From contig NC_085141.1 of NCBI RefSeq assembly GCF_024139115.2, positions 73,325,481 to 73,389,480 of the forward strand: a stretch of 64,000 nt of DNA. Direction: 5' to 3'. This stretch comes from Armigeres subalbatus (lineage: Eukaryota; Arthropoda; Insecta; Diptera; Culicidae). Each line of letters opens with the position of its first letter. Positions within the stretch are counted from its first letter, which is position 1. The position numbers were made by a program, and so were the translations under genes. Below are positions 25,001-34,807 of the stretch, in pieces. Under the pieces are notes generated by a model that worked only from the letters and a program-made list of their open reading frames with translations, did no database searches and was not told where the DNA came from.

Positions 25001-28000
25001 CTACTCAAAAGCCATTTCTAAGCATCTATTAAGGTCTGAGGGAAGCTCTCTCGCGGTAGAGCGCTATTTTCGTACTAAAATGTCTATAACTCGGAATTGG
25101 GAACGAATTTCGCTTATCCCAACTGACAATCTCTTTGAAATTTATCAAGGAATGTTCCTACAAAATTTCATGGACCTACTATTTTATACTGAACTATTGT
25201 AGAACTGAAATTTTCGCTTCTCAGTACCTCTCTCCGATGATTTGAGGCACAAAGAAACCAAATTTCGCAAAACCCAACTGACAAAAGTTTTGAATTTTTC
25301 CAACGATCATTTTGATGTAGGTAATAAAAAGTATAAATTATAATAATAAATAATAATAAATAAATTTTGAAGGAAGCTCTTTTTACTTCAACCAAGTTTT
25401 GTAAATTCCATACAAAAGTTACCATTTCGGGAGAGCAGCCAACAGCATATTTTCTTCTGGTGCACGGCAGGAAAGGAGCGATGAGAGCGGTAGAAAGTCC
25501 GTCAACTTTGTATCTAGCGTGACAATAGAAAAAGCGTATTCCTATTTGTAAACACGAGGATACCAAATATATAAATTGAAATCAAATATAGGAATTTGAT
25601 GAGATAAACAATCGAAAATAAATAAAACAAATAAGACAAATAGAACAAATAAGCAAAATAAAAGAAATAAGACAAATAAAGCGAATAAGACAAATGGGAC
25701 AATAAGATGAACAAGACAAATTCCTACGGAAGTCCCTCCAGGTATTCCTCCAGAAGTTCCTCCGGGAATCCCTCCGGAAGTTCCTCCGGGAATACCTCCA
25801 GGAAATCCTCCAGAAGTTCCTCCAGAAATTCCTCCTGAAGTTCCTCCAGTAATTTCTCCGGAAGTTTCTACAAAAATTCCTCTGGAAGTTCCTCCAGGAG
25901 TTCCTTCGGAAGTTCCTCCAGGAATACCTTCAGAAGTTCTTCCAGGAATTTCTTCGGAAGTTTCTCCAGGAATTTCTCCGCAAGTTTATCTTCTTCCGGA
26001 AGATCCTCCGGAAATTCTTTAAGAGGTCACTGCAGATTTTTTTTTCGGAAGTTCTTCCAGGAATTCCTTCAGAAGTTCCTCCAGAAATTCTTTCGGAAGA
26101 TCCTTCAGAAATTCTTCCGGAAGTTACTGCAGAAATTCCTTGGGAAGTTTATCCAGAAATTCCTTTAGAAGTTTCTCCAGGAATTCCTTCGGAAGTTTCT
26201 CCAGGAATTCCTTCGGAAGTTTCTCCACAAATTCCTTCGGAAGTTTCTCCAGGAATTCCTCCGGAAGTTTCTCCAGACATTCCTTCGGAAGTTCCTCCAG
26301 GAATTCCTTCGGAAATTCCTTCGGAAGTTCCTCCAGGAATTCCTTCAGAATTTTCTCCAGGAATTCCTTCGGAAGTTCCTCCAGGAATTCCTTCGAAGTC
26401 TCCTCCAGAAATTCTTCCGGAAGTTACTGCAGAAACTTCTTCGGAAGTTTCTCCAGGAATTCCTTCGAAAGTTTCTCCAGGAATTATTTCGGAAGTTTCT
26501 CCAGAAATTCCTTCGGAAATTTCTCCAGAAATTCTTTTGGAATTTTCTCTGAGAATTCCTTCGGAAGCTTCCCCAGGAAATCCATCGGAAGTTTCTCCAG
26601 GAATTCCTTCGGAAGTTCCTCCAGGAATTCTTTCGGAAGTTACTGCAGAAAGTTTCCCCAGGAAATCCATCGGAAGTTTCTCCAGGAATTCCTTCGGAAG
26701 TTCCTCCAGGAATTCTTTCGGAAGTTACTGCAGAAATTCCTTCGGAAGTTCTTCCAGGAATTCCTTCAGAAGTTCCTCCAGAAATTCTTTCGGTAGATCC
26801 TCCAGAAATTCTTCCGGAAGTTACTGCAGAAATTCCTTCGGAAGTTTTTCCAGAAATTCCTTCAGAAGTTTCTCCAGGAATTCCTTCGGAAGTTTCTCCA
26901 GGAATTTCTTCAGAAGTTCCTCCAGGAATTCCTCCGGAAGTTCCTCCAGGAATTCCTCCGGAAGTTCCTCCAGGAATTCCTCCGGAAGTTCCTCCAGGAA
27001 TTCATTCGGAAGTTCCTCCAGGAATTCCTTCAGAAGTTCCTCCAGGAATTACTTCAGAATTTTCTCCAGAAATTCCTTCGGAAGTTCCTCCAGGAATTCT
27101 TTCGGAAGTTACAGCAGAAATTCCTTCGGAAGTTCTTCCAGGAATTCCTTCAGAAGTTCCTACAGAAATTCTTTTGGTAGATCCTCCAGAAATTCTTCCG
27201 GAAGTTCCTTCGGGAATTCCTCCGGAAGTTCCTTCGGGAATTCCTCCGGAAGTTCCTTCGGGAATTCCTCCGGAAGTTCCTTCGGGAATTCCTCCGGAAG
27301 TTCCTTCGGGAATTCCTCCGGAAGTTCCTTCGGGAATTCCTCCGGAAATTCCTTCGGGAATTCCTCCGGAAGTTCCTTCGGGAATTCCTCCGGAAGTTCC
27401 TTCGGGAATTCCTCCGGAAGTTCCTTCGGGAATTCCTCCGGAAGTTCCTTCGGGAATTCCTCCGGAAGTTCCTTCGGGAATTCCTCCGGAAGTTCCTTCG
27501 GGAATTCCTCCGGAAGTTCCTTCGGGAATTCCTCCGGAAGTTCCTTCGGAATTCCTCCGGAAGTTCCTTCGGGAATTCCTCCGGAAGTTCCTTCGGGAAT
27601 TCCTCCGGAAGTTCCTTCGGGAATTCCTCCCGAAGTTCCTTCGGGAATTCCTCCGGAAGTTCCTTCGGGAATTCCTCCGGAAGTTCCTTCGGGAATTCCT
27701 CCGGAAGTTCCTTCATGAATTCCTCCGGAAGTTCCTTCATGAATTCCTCCGGAAGTTCCTTCATGAATTCCTCCGGAAGTTCCTTCGGGAATTCCTCCGG
27801 AAGTTCCTTCGGGAATTCCTCCGGAAGTTCCTTCGGGAATTCCTCCGGAAGTTTCTTCGAGAATTCCTCCGGAAGTTCCTTCGGGAATTCCTCCGGAAGT
27901 TCATTCGGGAATTCTTCCGGAAGTTCCTTCAGAATTCCTCCGGAAGTTCCTTCGAATTCCTCCGAAGTTCCTTCGGAATTCCTCCGGAAGTTCCTTCGAA

Positions 28001-31000
28001 TTCCTCCGAAGTTCCTTCGGGAATTCCTCCGGAAGTTCCTTCGAATTCCTCCGGAAGTTCTTTCGGAATTCCTCCGAAGTTCCTTCAGGAATTCCTCCGG
28101 AAGTTCCTTCGGAATTCCTCCGAAGTTCCTTCGGGAATTCCTCCGGAAGTTCCTTCGAATTCCTCCGGAAGTTCCTTCTGGAATTCCTCCGGAAGTTCCT
28201 TCGAATTCCTCCGAAGTTCCTTCGGGAATTCCTCCGGAAGTTCCTTCGAATTCCTCCGGAAGTTCCTTCGAATTCCTCCGGAAGTTCCTTCGAATTCTCC
28301 GGAAGTTCCTTCGGGAATTACTCCGGAAGTTCCTTCGAATTCCTCCGGAAGTTCCTTCGAATTCATCCGGAAGTTCCTTCGAATTCCTCCGGAAGTTCCT
28401 TCGGGAATTCCTCCGGAAGTTCCTTCGGGAATTCCTCCGGAAGTTCCTTCGGGAATTCCTCCGGAAGTTCCTTCGGGAATTCCTCCGGAAGTTCCTTCGG
28501 GAATTCCTCCGAAAGTTCCTTCGGGAATTCCTCCGGAAGTTCCTTCGGGAATTCCTCCGGAAGTTCCTTCGGGAATTCCTCCGGAAGGTACTTCGGGAAT
28601 TCGTCCGGAAGATACTTCGGGAATTCCTCCGGAAGATACTTCGGGAATTCCTCCGGAAGATGCTTCGGGAATTTCTCCAGAAGTTTCTTCGGGAATTTCT
28701 GAAGGTATATATTCCTGGAGGAACTTCCGAAGGAAATCCTGGAGGAACTTTCATAGGAATTCCTAGAGGAACTTCCGGAGGAATGCCTGGAGGAACTTTC
28801 GGAGGAATGCCTGGAGGAACTTCCGGAGGAATGCCTGGAGGAACTTTCGGAGGAATGCCTGGAGGAACTTTCGGAGGAACTCCTGGAGGAACTTCTTGAG
28901 GAATTCCTGGAGGAACTTCCGAAAGAATTCCTGGAGGAACTTCCGAAGGAATTCCTGGAGGAACTTCCGAAAGAATTCCTGGAGGAACTTCCGAAGGAAT
29001 TCCTGGAGGAACTTCCGAAGGAGTTCCTGGAATAACTTCCAAAGGAATTCCTGCAGGAACTTCTGAATGAATTCCTGGAGGAACTTCGGAAGGAATTCCT
29101 GGAGGAACTTCTGAAAGAATTCCTGGAGGAGCTTCTGAAAGAATTCTTGGAGGAACTTCTGAAAGAATTCCTGGAGGAACTTTCGAAGACAATTCCTGGA
29201 GGAATTTCCGAAGGAATTGCTGGAGGAATTTCCGAACGAATCCCTGGATGAACTTCCGAAGGAATTTCTGGAGAAACTTACTTTATTTTTCTTCTTAGTC
29301 TTATCTATCTTATTTGTTTAATTTGTCTTATTTGTCTTATTTGTCTTATTTGTCTTATTTGTCTTATTTGTCTTATTTGTCCTATTTGTCTCATTTGTCT
29401 TATTTGTCTTATTTGTCTTATTTGTCTTATTTGTCTTATTTGTCTTATTTGTCTTATTTGTCTTATTTGTCTTATTTGTCTTATTTGTCTTATTTGTCTT
29501 ATTTGTCTTATTTGTCTTATTTGTCTTATTTGTCTTATTTGTCTTATTTGTCTTATTTGTCTTATTTGTCTTATTTGTCTTATTTGTCTTATTTGTGTTA
29601 TTTGTCTTATTTGTCTTATTTGTCTTATTTGTCTTATTTGTCTTATTTTTCTTATTTGTCTTATTTGTCTTATTTGTCTTATTTGTCTTATTTGTCTCAT
29701 TTGTCTTATTTGTCTTATTTTTCTTATTTTTCTTATTTTTCTTATTTGTCTTATTTGTCTTATTTGTCTTATTTGCCTTATTTGTCTTATTTGTCTTATT
29801 TGTCTTACTTACATCAACACCGCTGTTATTATTCAAATACTTTTCAAAGCTTGTGTGGAAACTTTGTACAGAAATCCTAACACGATATTTTCTAATGTTG
29901 TTCTAGAAACGGCTCATGTTTTCATTTTCCAAAACTAGCTGGAGTTTGTTTATTTCGATTTCCTCATTGCGTGATTGATCGGCGCTGCTGCTGTTCTCTC
30001 GCCGAACCACTGCATGAGTGATAAATTTCTTCCCATTGTTGCCAATTCCTTTGGTTCTCCGTTTACGGCAAATTCTAAAGCAATTGTAAACTGCATAATG
30101 ATGAAATAATTGTGGCGACACTGACAGCGTCATTCTGGCGGGCTGAATTGGGCAATTTTCTCTCAGAGAGTGCTACCACGTGCTTTTTTAACGGAAAACC
30201 CTTCCCTCAGACCTTAAGGACGCGTCTAAGCCTCTTGGAAATAATCTTGCAAGATTCTTGAAAGAAAAATTCCGAGCCTCCTGAAAGGGCTTTCAATGCT
30301 TTCGAAGAGCATAGAATGATGCTTCTTATTATATTGCAACGAAGCAAATAAGCTACTCGGAAAAAAGCCTTCATGTCTCTTAAATGGAAGCTTCCGTACC
30401 GTAAGACTTTAGATTTTAGTTCAGAAGCATATTCTTACTAAATTAATGATTTCGTGTGTGTTACTTCTACGTGAAGTTGAACGATTTACAATGATATGGA
30501 AATGCTAATATCATCTTCCAAACTTGGACGTACATGTTCATGATAGCATTAGAGGCACACTGATATTCTTCCTCCCCTTAGGATACGGGAGCAGGCATGA
30601 AGGAAGGTCGTGCGATATGTGCCATCACAAATATTGCCCTCCGCCTGCTTTCAAATCGACTTCTATAAAAAAAACATTCTTCATGTCTGCCGTATCCTAA
30701 CGGAACTATCAATTCTATACTTTCGCCTCTAATGCTATCATGAACATGTACGTCCAAGTTTGGAAGATGATATTAGCATTTCCATATCATAGCATATTCT
30801 TAGTATAATATTTAACATTTTGTTTCGAATAGGTAGATTGCATTGAATATTTTTGAAATTTATTCATTATACATTTTTTTCCTTTTGATTTTTTTGTTGT
30901 CGCACAGCCCTTCATACACTCTGCTAGTTGCGGAGGGCAGCCCTCGATAGCCTTAATAGGGTTGACTGATCGTCATGCATATTATGTACAAGTCTTGTAC

Positions 31001-32431
31001 TACAAGATGAAGTATTGGAATAAAAATAACTACACAATTATTAAAACTTTATCAATAAATTTTGATTGGATTTGTAATACATTCGCCGTTACGCATTGTT
31101 GTCCGAGGTATTTACCCCCTATGCCCAGCGAAGGTATCCCTAGGGTACATGTACCCCAGGTTGAGAACCGCTGGTTTAGGGGTTACAATTTACAAAGCGC
31201 ACAAAATAGAGATGAGATCTCAATTCATTTTTTACTAGCTGTTAATAATTAGATTGTTGAATTTCTAGCCCCTCAAATTAAAAATTGTTTGACAGTAGTT
31301 ATTTTATTAGACATTTTAATTCTCATATCGTTTATCATCCCATGTCAAGTTTCCATGATTCTACTTTTTTTCTAGATTTTTCCAGGTAGCAGCACTGATG
31401 AAGCAGCCACCCCTATATCCACATAAAGGGCGACAAGACGATAAAAAAGAAGTGTTCTATGTATAGCTATAGCAAACCAGAGTCATGTACGTAAGAGTAA
31501 CGACATGTGCCGCATTTGACAGGTCTCCTGCTCGTTTGGAGTACGATTTCGCATGGCAATGACAGATGAATTTTCTTGTCATAAGACGAGTTTGCACCTT
31601 CCTATTTGATTCCACCACTTGATTGTACCTAGGCAAATACGTATTTCGACCTCAACAGTAAGGTCGTCTTCAGTGTCTCGTACTTGAATCGACCAAGTCG
31701 ACTTATGACAAGTGAAGATATTTCACTAAAAAGCTCAAAATAATTTTCTTAACACTACTATACCCTAGTTTGCTTACCAATCAACTTCGCTCCGTGAAAC
31801 AGATCGGAGATGTGCAGCTTCATGTCTCCGATCTTGTCAATTTCCACTCGCACCTTCAACAGCTCACCCTGTTTGCCCAGCCGGGTAACTGTCGTCGTTT
31901 GGCTGTAATCGTACAGCGTCAAGTTCCAGATACCTTTCACCAGCCTCGACTGACCGAGCATTTTCGACTGGAAGCTGTAATGGCCATCCAGGGACTTCTC
32001 CGGAAAGTACTGCGAGTAGATTATGCGGTTGTTTTTGTAGTCCGTCCGGTACTTGGTGACCTCCGAATCGGTCCAGCCGTACTCGGACACGTTCAACAGC
32101 TGAAGATGGTAACCGGCCAGACCGTCCCGATCACCTCGGTACTGCTCCACCAAGGATGCCTTGTGTGGGTCGAACGGAGCGACGTTGTACTCCGGGAGAC
32201 CTTGAAGTAAGCAGTTGCTGATGGGTACTGCACGTGAGACAATTTGGGAACGTACATACCTGTTTTAAACCAAGGCCGCACAGCATTGAATGCCTTTTTA
32301 ATACAGGGGTCGAAATTTGGCTTTCCCCATCGACAATTTTCAAATAATCGAAACACGTCATGCTGGGCTGTCGCAGGATGGCTGGATAACGTTGTTATAG
32401 CTAGAACTATACTAAAGATGGTATGCCTCAT
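22035..32431 (-). CDS. Takeout / juvenile-hormone-binding-protein (JHBP) family, secreted, 247 aa
   Basis: The product is a secreted carrier of the insect-specific takeout/JHBP fold, which binds small hydrophobic ligands; the actual ligand cannot be read from sequence. Exons on the minus strand: 32431-32260, 32200-31778, 22183-22035. Introns are GTATGT..AAG (59 bp) and GTAAGC..GCAG (9,594 bp), both phase 1. The protein starts with a signal peptide (about residues 1-22), then the family's N-terminal cysteine pair (Cys33 and Cys43, CRWGKPNFDPC). Next come the GLPEYNVAPFDP segment, beta-strand repeats ending KIGDMKLHISDLFHG, and an amphipathic C-terminal exon (ESIADFVINTMWQPGFPF..YFPLDEVIR). The total length is that of the family. 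The ATG at 32431 is chosen because it gives a complete signal peptide. The large intron is mostly nested transposons and satellites. Confident for family, unsure of subfamily. Confidence 0.93.
22322..22520. mobile_element. MITE with CACGCAAAAA termini
   Basis: CACGCAAAAAAAAGC at the left end mirrors GCTTTTTTTGCGTG at the right. Inner inverted blocks (GAATTCGTGAAC with GTTCACGAATTC, and ATCACGTTTTGTGG around the centre) make most of the 199 bp self-complementary. It lies in the takeout intron just upstream of the last exon. Confidence 0.75.
22600..23775 (-). mobile_element. Old interspersed repeat interrupted by a MITE
   Basis: Flanks of the MITE at 22668-23604 form one interspersed sequence: CTGAACCGATCGGTGTGAAA on the left, then CAGAGGTTTTTGGGGACGTG, GGGGGCTCCCATACAAATAA and CGAAACGAAGTTCGTCGGGT on the right, ending CTGCTAGT. 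Read on the minus strand it opens ACTAGCAGACCCGACGAA, like the ACTAGTCGACCCGGCAGACG start at 38018. Such sequences are common interspersed repeats of insects; I cannot say whether the source is RTE-type or Helitron. Confidence 0.5.
22668..23604. mobile_element. 937-bp MITE with GGGGAGACTGGGGAGACTTG termini
   Basis: Left terminus GGGGAGACTGGGGAGACTTG and right terminus CAAGTCTCCCCACCTTCCCC are inverted, with TA at 22666-22667 and 23605-23606. Internal blocks TTTGGGGAGACTTGATCC near 23056 and GGATCAAGTGTCCCCA near 23240 repeat the terminal motif, so a second smaller copy may be nested. A 98-aa and a 105-aa ORF inside overlap on opposite strands and are not credible genes. Confidence 0.75.
24545..25028 (-). 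repeat. Degenerate units of the 23-bp GAGGCTTC minisatellite
   Basis: Phrases such as CCAAGCCTCTTGAAAG, GCTTCTGAGCCTCTTGA and GGCTTCCGAGCTTATTGAAAG recur at about 23-30-bp spacing. They are the reverse complement of the clean array at 46029-47730 but much more diverged. The same phrases resume at 30218-30410 beyond the nested foldback. Confidence 0.65.
24814..24918. mobile_element. 105-bp near-perfect palindrome (MITE)
   Basis: CCCAAGTAACCAAAAGTTCC at the left is exactly mirrored by GGAACTTTTGGTTACTTGGG at the right, and pairing continues through CGCTTAA..TTAAGCG to an AGCTCGATGAGCT centre. It would fold into a single long hairpin. Confidence 0.8.
25600..25715 (+). repeat. Degenerate ACAAATAAG array (left arm)
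   Basis: AATAAGACAAAT-type units with substitutions, the reverse complement of the clean 9-bp array at 29300-29815. About a dozen units remain. Confidence 0.75.
25716..28700 (+). repeat. 24-bp satellite, 3 kb, plus orientation
   Basis: The unit is GGAAGTTCCTCC followed by AGGAATTCCTTC in the left half, and GGAAGTTCCTTC followed by GGGAATTCCTCC from about 27190. The second form is strongly homogenised (27200-27880 and 28390-28680), while 27890-28390 mixes in shortened 21- and 22-bp units. Because 24 is a multiple of three and the unit lacks a stop in all six frames, long ORFs of 218-680 codons appear on both strands. These are not genes. Confidence 0.95.
28705..29280 (-). repeat. 24-bp satellite, inverted orientation
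   Basis: The same unit now reads AGGAATTCCTGGAGGAACTT on the plus strand, that is, the reverse complement of the 25716-28700 array. The switch point is close to 28700-28710 (TTCTGAAGGTATATATTCCT). This arm is five times shorter than the left one. Confidence 0.92.
29300..29815 (+). repeat. 9-bp TTATTTGTC array, about 57 units
   Basis: TTATTTGTC is repeated almost without change, with a few TTATTTTTC variants near the right end. It yields long ORFs of repeated YLS, FVL or QIR residues in several frames, which are artefacts of a 9-bp period. Confidence 0.97.
30438..30790. mobile_element. Inverted-repeat unit with perfect 66-bp arms
   Basis: 30491-30556 and 30725-30790 are exact reverse complements over 66 bases, separated by 168 bases which also mirror partly (TTAGGATACGG with CCGTATCCTAA). 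The 12-mer AGCATATTCTTA directly flanks the unit at 30426-30437 and 30791-30802 and may be a target duplication. It lies in the takeout intron, within the right flank of the hAT-like element. Confidence 0.75.
31182..31777. other. Takeout intron, donor-side part
   Basis: AT-rich intron sequence. Around 31610-31700 a phrase (minus strand CACTGAAGACGACCTTACTG, then GAGGTCGAAATACGTA) looks like a widespread insect repeat; the source family is not identified. The 5' splice site GTAAGC of the large intron is at 31777-31772 on the minus strand. Confidence 0.45.
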
Positions 32432-32605
32432 GGTAGCTTTGGAATCGTTGATCTGAGGAAACTGTAATTATAGAAGGAAAATATTATTTTCTGTTTTATT
32501 CATGCCTTTCTTGGTAATTCATCCTATTAAACATTTAATGTTGTACATGAAATTCAATCGAACGTGATAATATTGTAATCGTTTCATTCATTCTCTGTGC
32601 TGCAC

Positions 32606-32613
32606 TTTTTATA
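32606..32613 (-). promoter_or_regulatory. Possible TATA box of the takeout-like gene
   Basis: TATAAAAA on the minus strand lies about 175 bases upstream of the start codon at 32431. A start site around 32575-32580 would leave a 5' UTR of about 150 bases. It is supported by position and motif only. Confidence 0.4.
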
Positions 32614-32639
32614 TCATTGCCAGCAAAACAACTATCTAT

Positions 32640-33712
32640 CTTGCAATCAGTTTACACGAAAAGAGTGGAACCGCAACCTGATTCGAAGGTCGTCTGCAGC
32701 GCATGGTTCGGAGTCAAGTTTTACTCCTTCGTGAAGCAATGCTAAGTTCGCCACTGTGAGTTGGAGGTATTGAACCTCTACCTTTCCAAGCGTACACACA
32801 AGATGAATTTTGTTCTCCGAAAAAAGACCGGTAAGTTTGCTAACAGATTCGATCGTGGCTATTGCTGATGTTTCAGCGCAGAGTCCGAGAATCCCCCCTC
32901 GATTGAACCGCGCTCGTGCCAATGTTGGAGCTATGCTATTTGCTATTTGCACAACAAACTTGCTCACATTTGGCTTACCAGTCGATGATCATCTGTACTC
33001 GGTCATAGGTGCAGCTGTGTGCCTACAGGTGCTACACGGATTCAGATGCTTGGTATAAAGCATATATGGTGCTGGAATGGTTTTTGGCTCCATAATTTCC
33101 GTATAGACGTGTGCCCATAAACAACCAGTGCAGCATATACAAACTATAGCATAACATTCTTATCCGGCGGCGTTTGGCTCCCAGATGACAAGCAAATAAA
33201 CATTAGATAACTGATCAATGCATCCAATGTGCACAGTCATGATCTTGGGAACTCTTCCCTATATTTTCTCGCCAAGCTAATAGTATGAAAGTATTAACGA
33301 ATACAAGGCTGTAATCTGGATGATTGGATGATTTGACTTTTTTTTATCTAACCAATATTCTCGCATCTAGGAGATGTATTTTACAACATCATGTTTAATA
33401 TGGTCCAGGTTGAAGGAATATAAAGTCATGATGTCAAGCTAGATAATAAAACATTGGCTTGCATACCGGTTAGTTTTCTGCGCCCCATGTTGCAATCGCA
33501 CTCAACGTGCTCGCGGGTAGCGAGGGGCAGTCATGCGGTATGCTTTATAGCGGTGTCATGAGAGCAGGGAAAACGAAGCAAAACCTAACTTTGACTTCGC
33601 GCGCAACTTTGCTTTGGACCGTTCCGACCGTGACCTTGTACCTTGAGTGGCATTAAATTAAAATGTAGTTTAATGACGCTGGGCGAAATCTTTTGCCGGG
33701 TGCTGAAGAAAT
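32640..33712. other. Takeout-gene upstream region; unrecognised overlapping ORFs
   Basis: Two ORFs overlap on opposite strands at 32647-32967 (-, 106 codons) and 32810-33058 (+, 82 codons) in less AT-rich DNA. Neither resembles a family I know. They could be a decayed element or part of a distant gene; there is not enough to call either. The remainder to 33712 has no recognised feature. Confidence 0.4.
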
Positions 33713-33803
33713 CTAGTTTGAATATGTTATGAAAACTCATATGTGAATATGTACGTTATGTGGAAGATATTGATTTGAAAAATGTATTGGAGGTAACCAC
33801 TTT

Positions 33804-33878
33804 CCCTTCGATGGGACTCGAACCCATGACCCTACAGTACGCTAGACTGGTGCTTTAATTCAACTAAGCTACGAAGGA
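33804..33878 (-). pseudogene. tRNA-like segment, unit 1
   Basis: 75 bases; same as unit 2 except in the D loop (GTTGAATTAAAG in place of GTTGGTTAAAG), which damages the A box. B box GGGTTCGAGTCCC is intact. Confidence 0.6.
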
Positions 33879-34305
33879 CCTCCGTCGGCCTTTCGCAACC
33901 TAGTGGCTACTGAACGAGCTCGAGATTCCCAAATTGGACGCATAGTCAAATCACTCGCAATCCATTTATCAAGCCGATACTTCCACATGTGTATTGTACA
34001 CGTCCACATTAGAGGAGCGTGAGTATTTAGAATGTCTGGCGGCTATACACATTCTTCATCAGCAACGGTACTGATCAAGTGAGGTTGCAAGCTATTTGCC
34101 AGTCGGTCGTCAAGCTCAGACCTGACCGCATTGCGTAGGCAAGAGCACGCAACTCAAGTTCAGTTCAATCAAAGGTAATTGCCTATTTCCGGGGATTAAA
34201 CCACCTGACTTGGACGTTAATTTACAATGTTATGAAAACTCATATGTGAATATGTACGTTATGTGGAAGATATTGATTTGAAAAATGTATTGGAGGTAAC
34301 CACTT

Positions 34306-34380
34306 TCCCTTCGATGGGACTCGAACCCATGACCCTACAGTACGCTAGACTGGTGCTTTAACCAACTAAGCTACGAAGGA
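34306..34380 (-). ncRNA. tRNA-like segment, unit 2 (anticodon position AGC)
   Basis: It folds as a cloverleaf: acceptor TCCTTCG with CGAAGGG (one G-U pair at the first position), D stem GCTT/AAGC, anticodon stem CCAGT/ACTGT with one mismatch, seven-base loop CTAGCGT, T arm ATGGG/CCCAT with loop TTCGAGT. A box TAGCTTAGTTGG and B box GGGTTCGAGTCCC match Pol III promoters, and TTTTT follows about 20 bases after the 3' end. AGC would mean alanine, but the G3-U70 pair of alanine tRNA is absent (C3-G70), so a SINE head or retired tRNA is more likely than a working tRNA. Confidence 0.6.
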
Positions 34381-34807
34381 CCTCCGTCGGCCTTCGCAAC
34401 CTAGTGGCTACTGAACGAGCTCGAGATTCCCAAATTGGACGCATAGTCAAATCACTCGCAATCCATTTATCAAGCCGATACTTCCACATGTATATTGTAC
34501 ACGTCCACATTAGAGGAGCGTGAGTATTTAGAATGTCTGGCGGCTATACACATTCTTCATCAGCAACGGTACTGATCAAGTGAGGTTGTGTAAGCTATTT
34601 GCCAGTCGGTCGTCAAGCTCAGACCCGACCGCATTGCGTAGGCAAGAGCACGCAACTCAAGTTCAGTTCAATCAAAGTTGATTGCCTATTTCCGGGGATT
34701 AAACCACCTGACTTGGACGTTAATTTACAATGTTATGAAAACTCATATGTGAATATGTACGTTATGTGGAAGATATTGATTTGGAAAATGTATTGAGGTA
34801 ACCACTT

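Larger units (their letters stand above)
25033..30213. mobile_element. TTAA-flanked foldback element with mirrored satellite core
   Basis: TTAA at 25029-25032 and 30214-30217 flank inverted termini GGTCTGAGGGAAG and CTTCCCTCAGACC, the arrangement of piggyBac-type target sites. Inside, the order is: unique left flank, a short degenerate ACAAATAAG array (25600-25715), a 24-bp satellite (25716-28700), the same 24-bp satellite in inverted orientation (28705-29280), a CTTATTTGT array (29300-29815), then unique right flank. The core is therefore one large, uneven inverted repeat made of two satellites. No transposase ORF is seen. Joining the outer flanks and removing the element plus one TTAA restores continuous degenerate GAGGCTTC repeat. 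Confidence 0.8.
24384..31173. mobile_element. hAT-like element, 6.8 kb including a nested foldback
   Basis: The ends CAGCGGTTCTC and GAGAACCGCTG are inverted, and the flanking 8-mers GTTTAAGG (24376-24383) and GTTTAGGG (31174-31181) agree at seven of eight positions, the target-duplication length of hAT elements. Subterminal sequence on the left (TTCTTGAGAGGTACCTCTTC, then TTTTTTTGCTGTAAC) closely matches the inverted terminus at 48740-48833, so this is a repeated family. Degenerate units of a GAGGCTTCCGAGCCTCTTGA type lie at 24545-25028 and 30218-30410, on either side of a TTAA-flanked insertion. No transposase is seen. It lies entirely in the takeout intron. Confidence 0.78.

Noticed and set aside
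26140..29192. Long ORFs on both strands (218, 393, 530, 394 and 680 codons) with repeated SRNSFGS, GIPPEVPS or RNFRRNS residues
   Set aside because: The 24-bp unit has no stop in any of six frames, so all frames stay open. Opposite-strand ORFs of equal quality, no splice context and a pure tandem origin rule out a gene.
25716..29815. CRISPR-like array
   Set aside because: Repeats are contiguous without spacers and lie in a eukaryotic intron.
29305..29906. ORFs of repeated YLS, FVL, QIR and TNK residues
   Set aside because: They are translations of a 9-bp TTATTTGTC array in several frames.
31610..31700. Hammerhead-ribozyme-like core (CTGAAGA, stem, GAAA) on the minus strand
   Set aside because: CTGAAGA fits CUGANGA, but the CGACCT/AGGTCG stem uses the G needed for the GAAA box and no convincing third stem or cleavage triplet is found. 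More likely a dispersed repeat with chance similarity.
32647..33058. Overlapping ORFs on opposite strands upstream of the takeout gene
   Set aside because: The residues match nothing I know, the two strands are equally open, and no splice sites or start context favour either.
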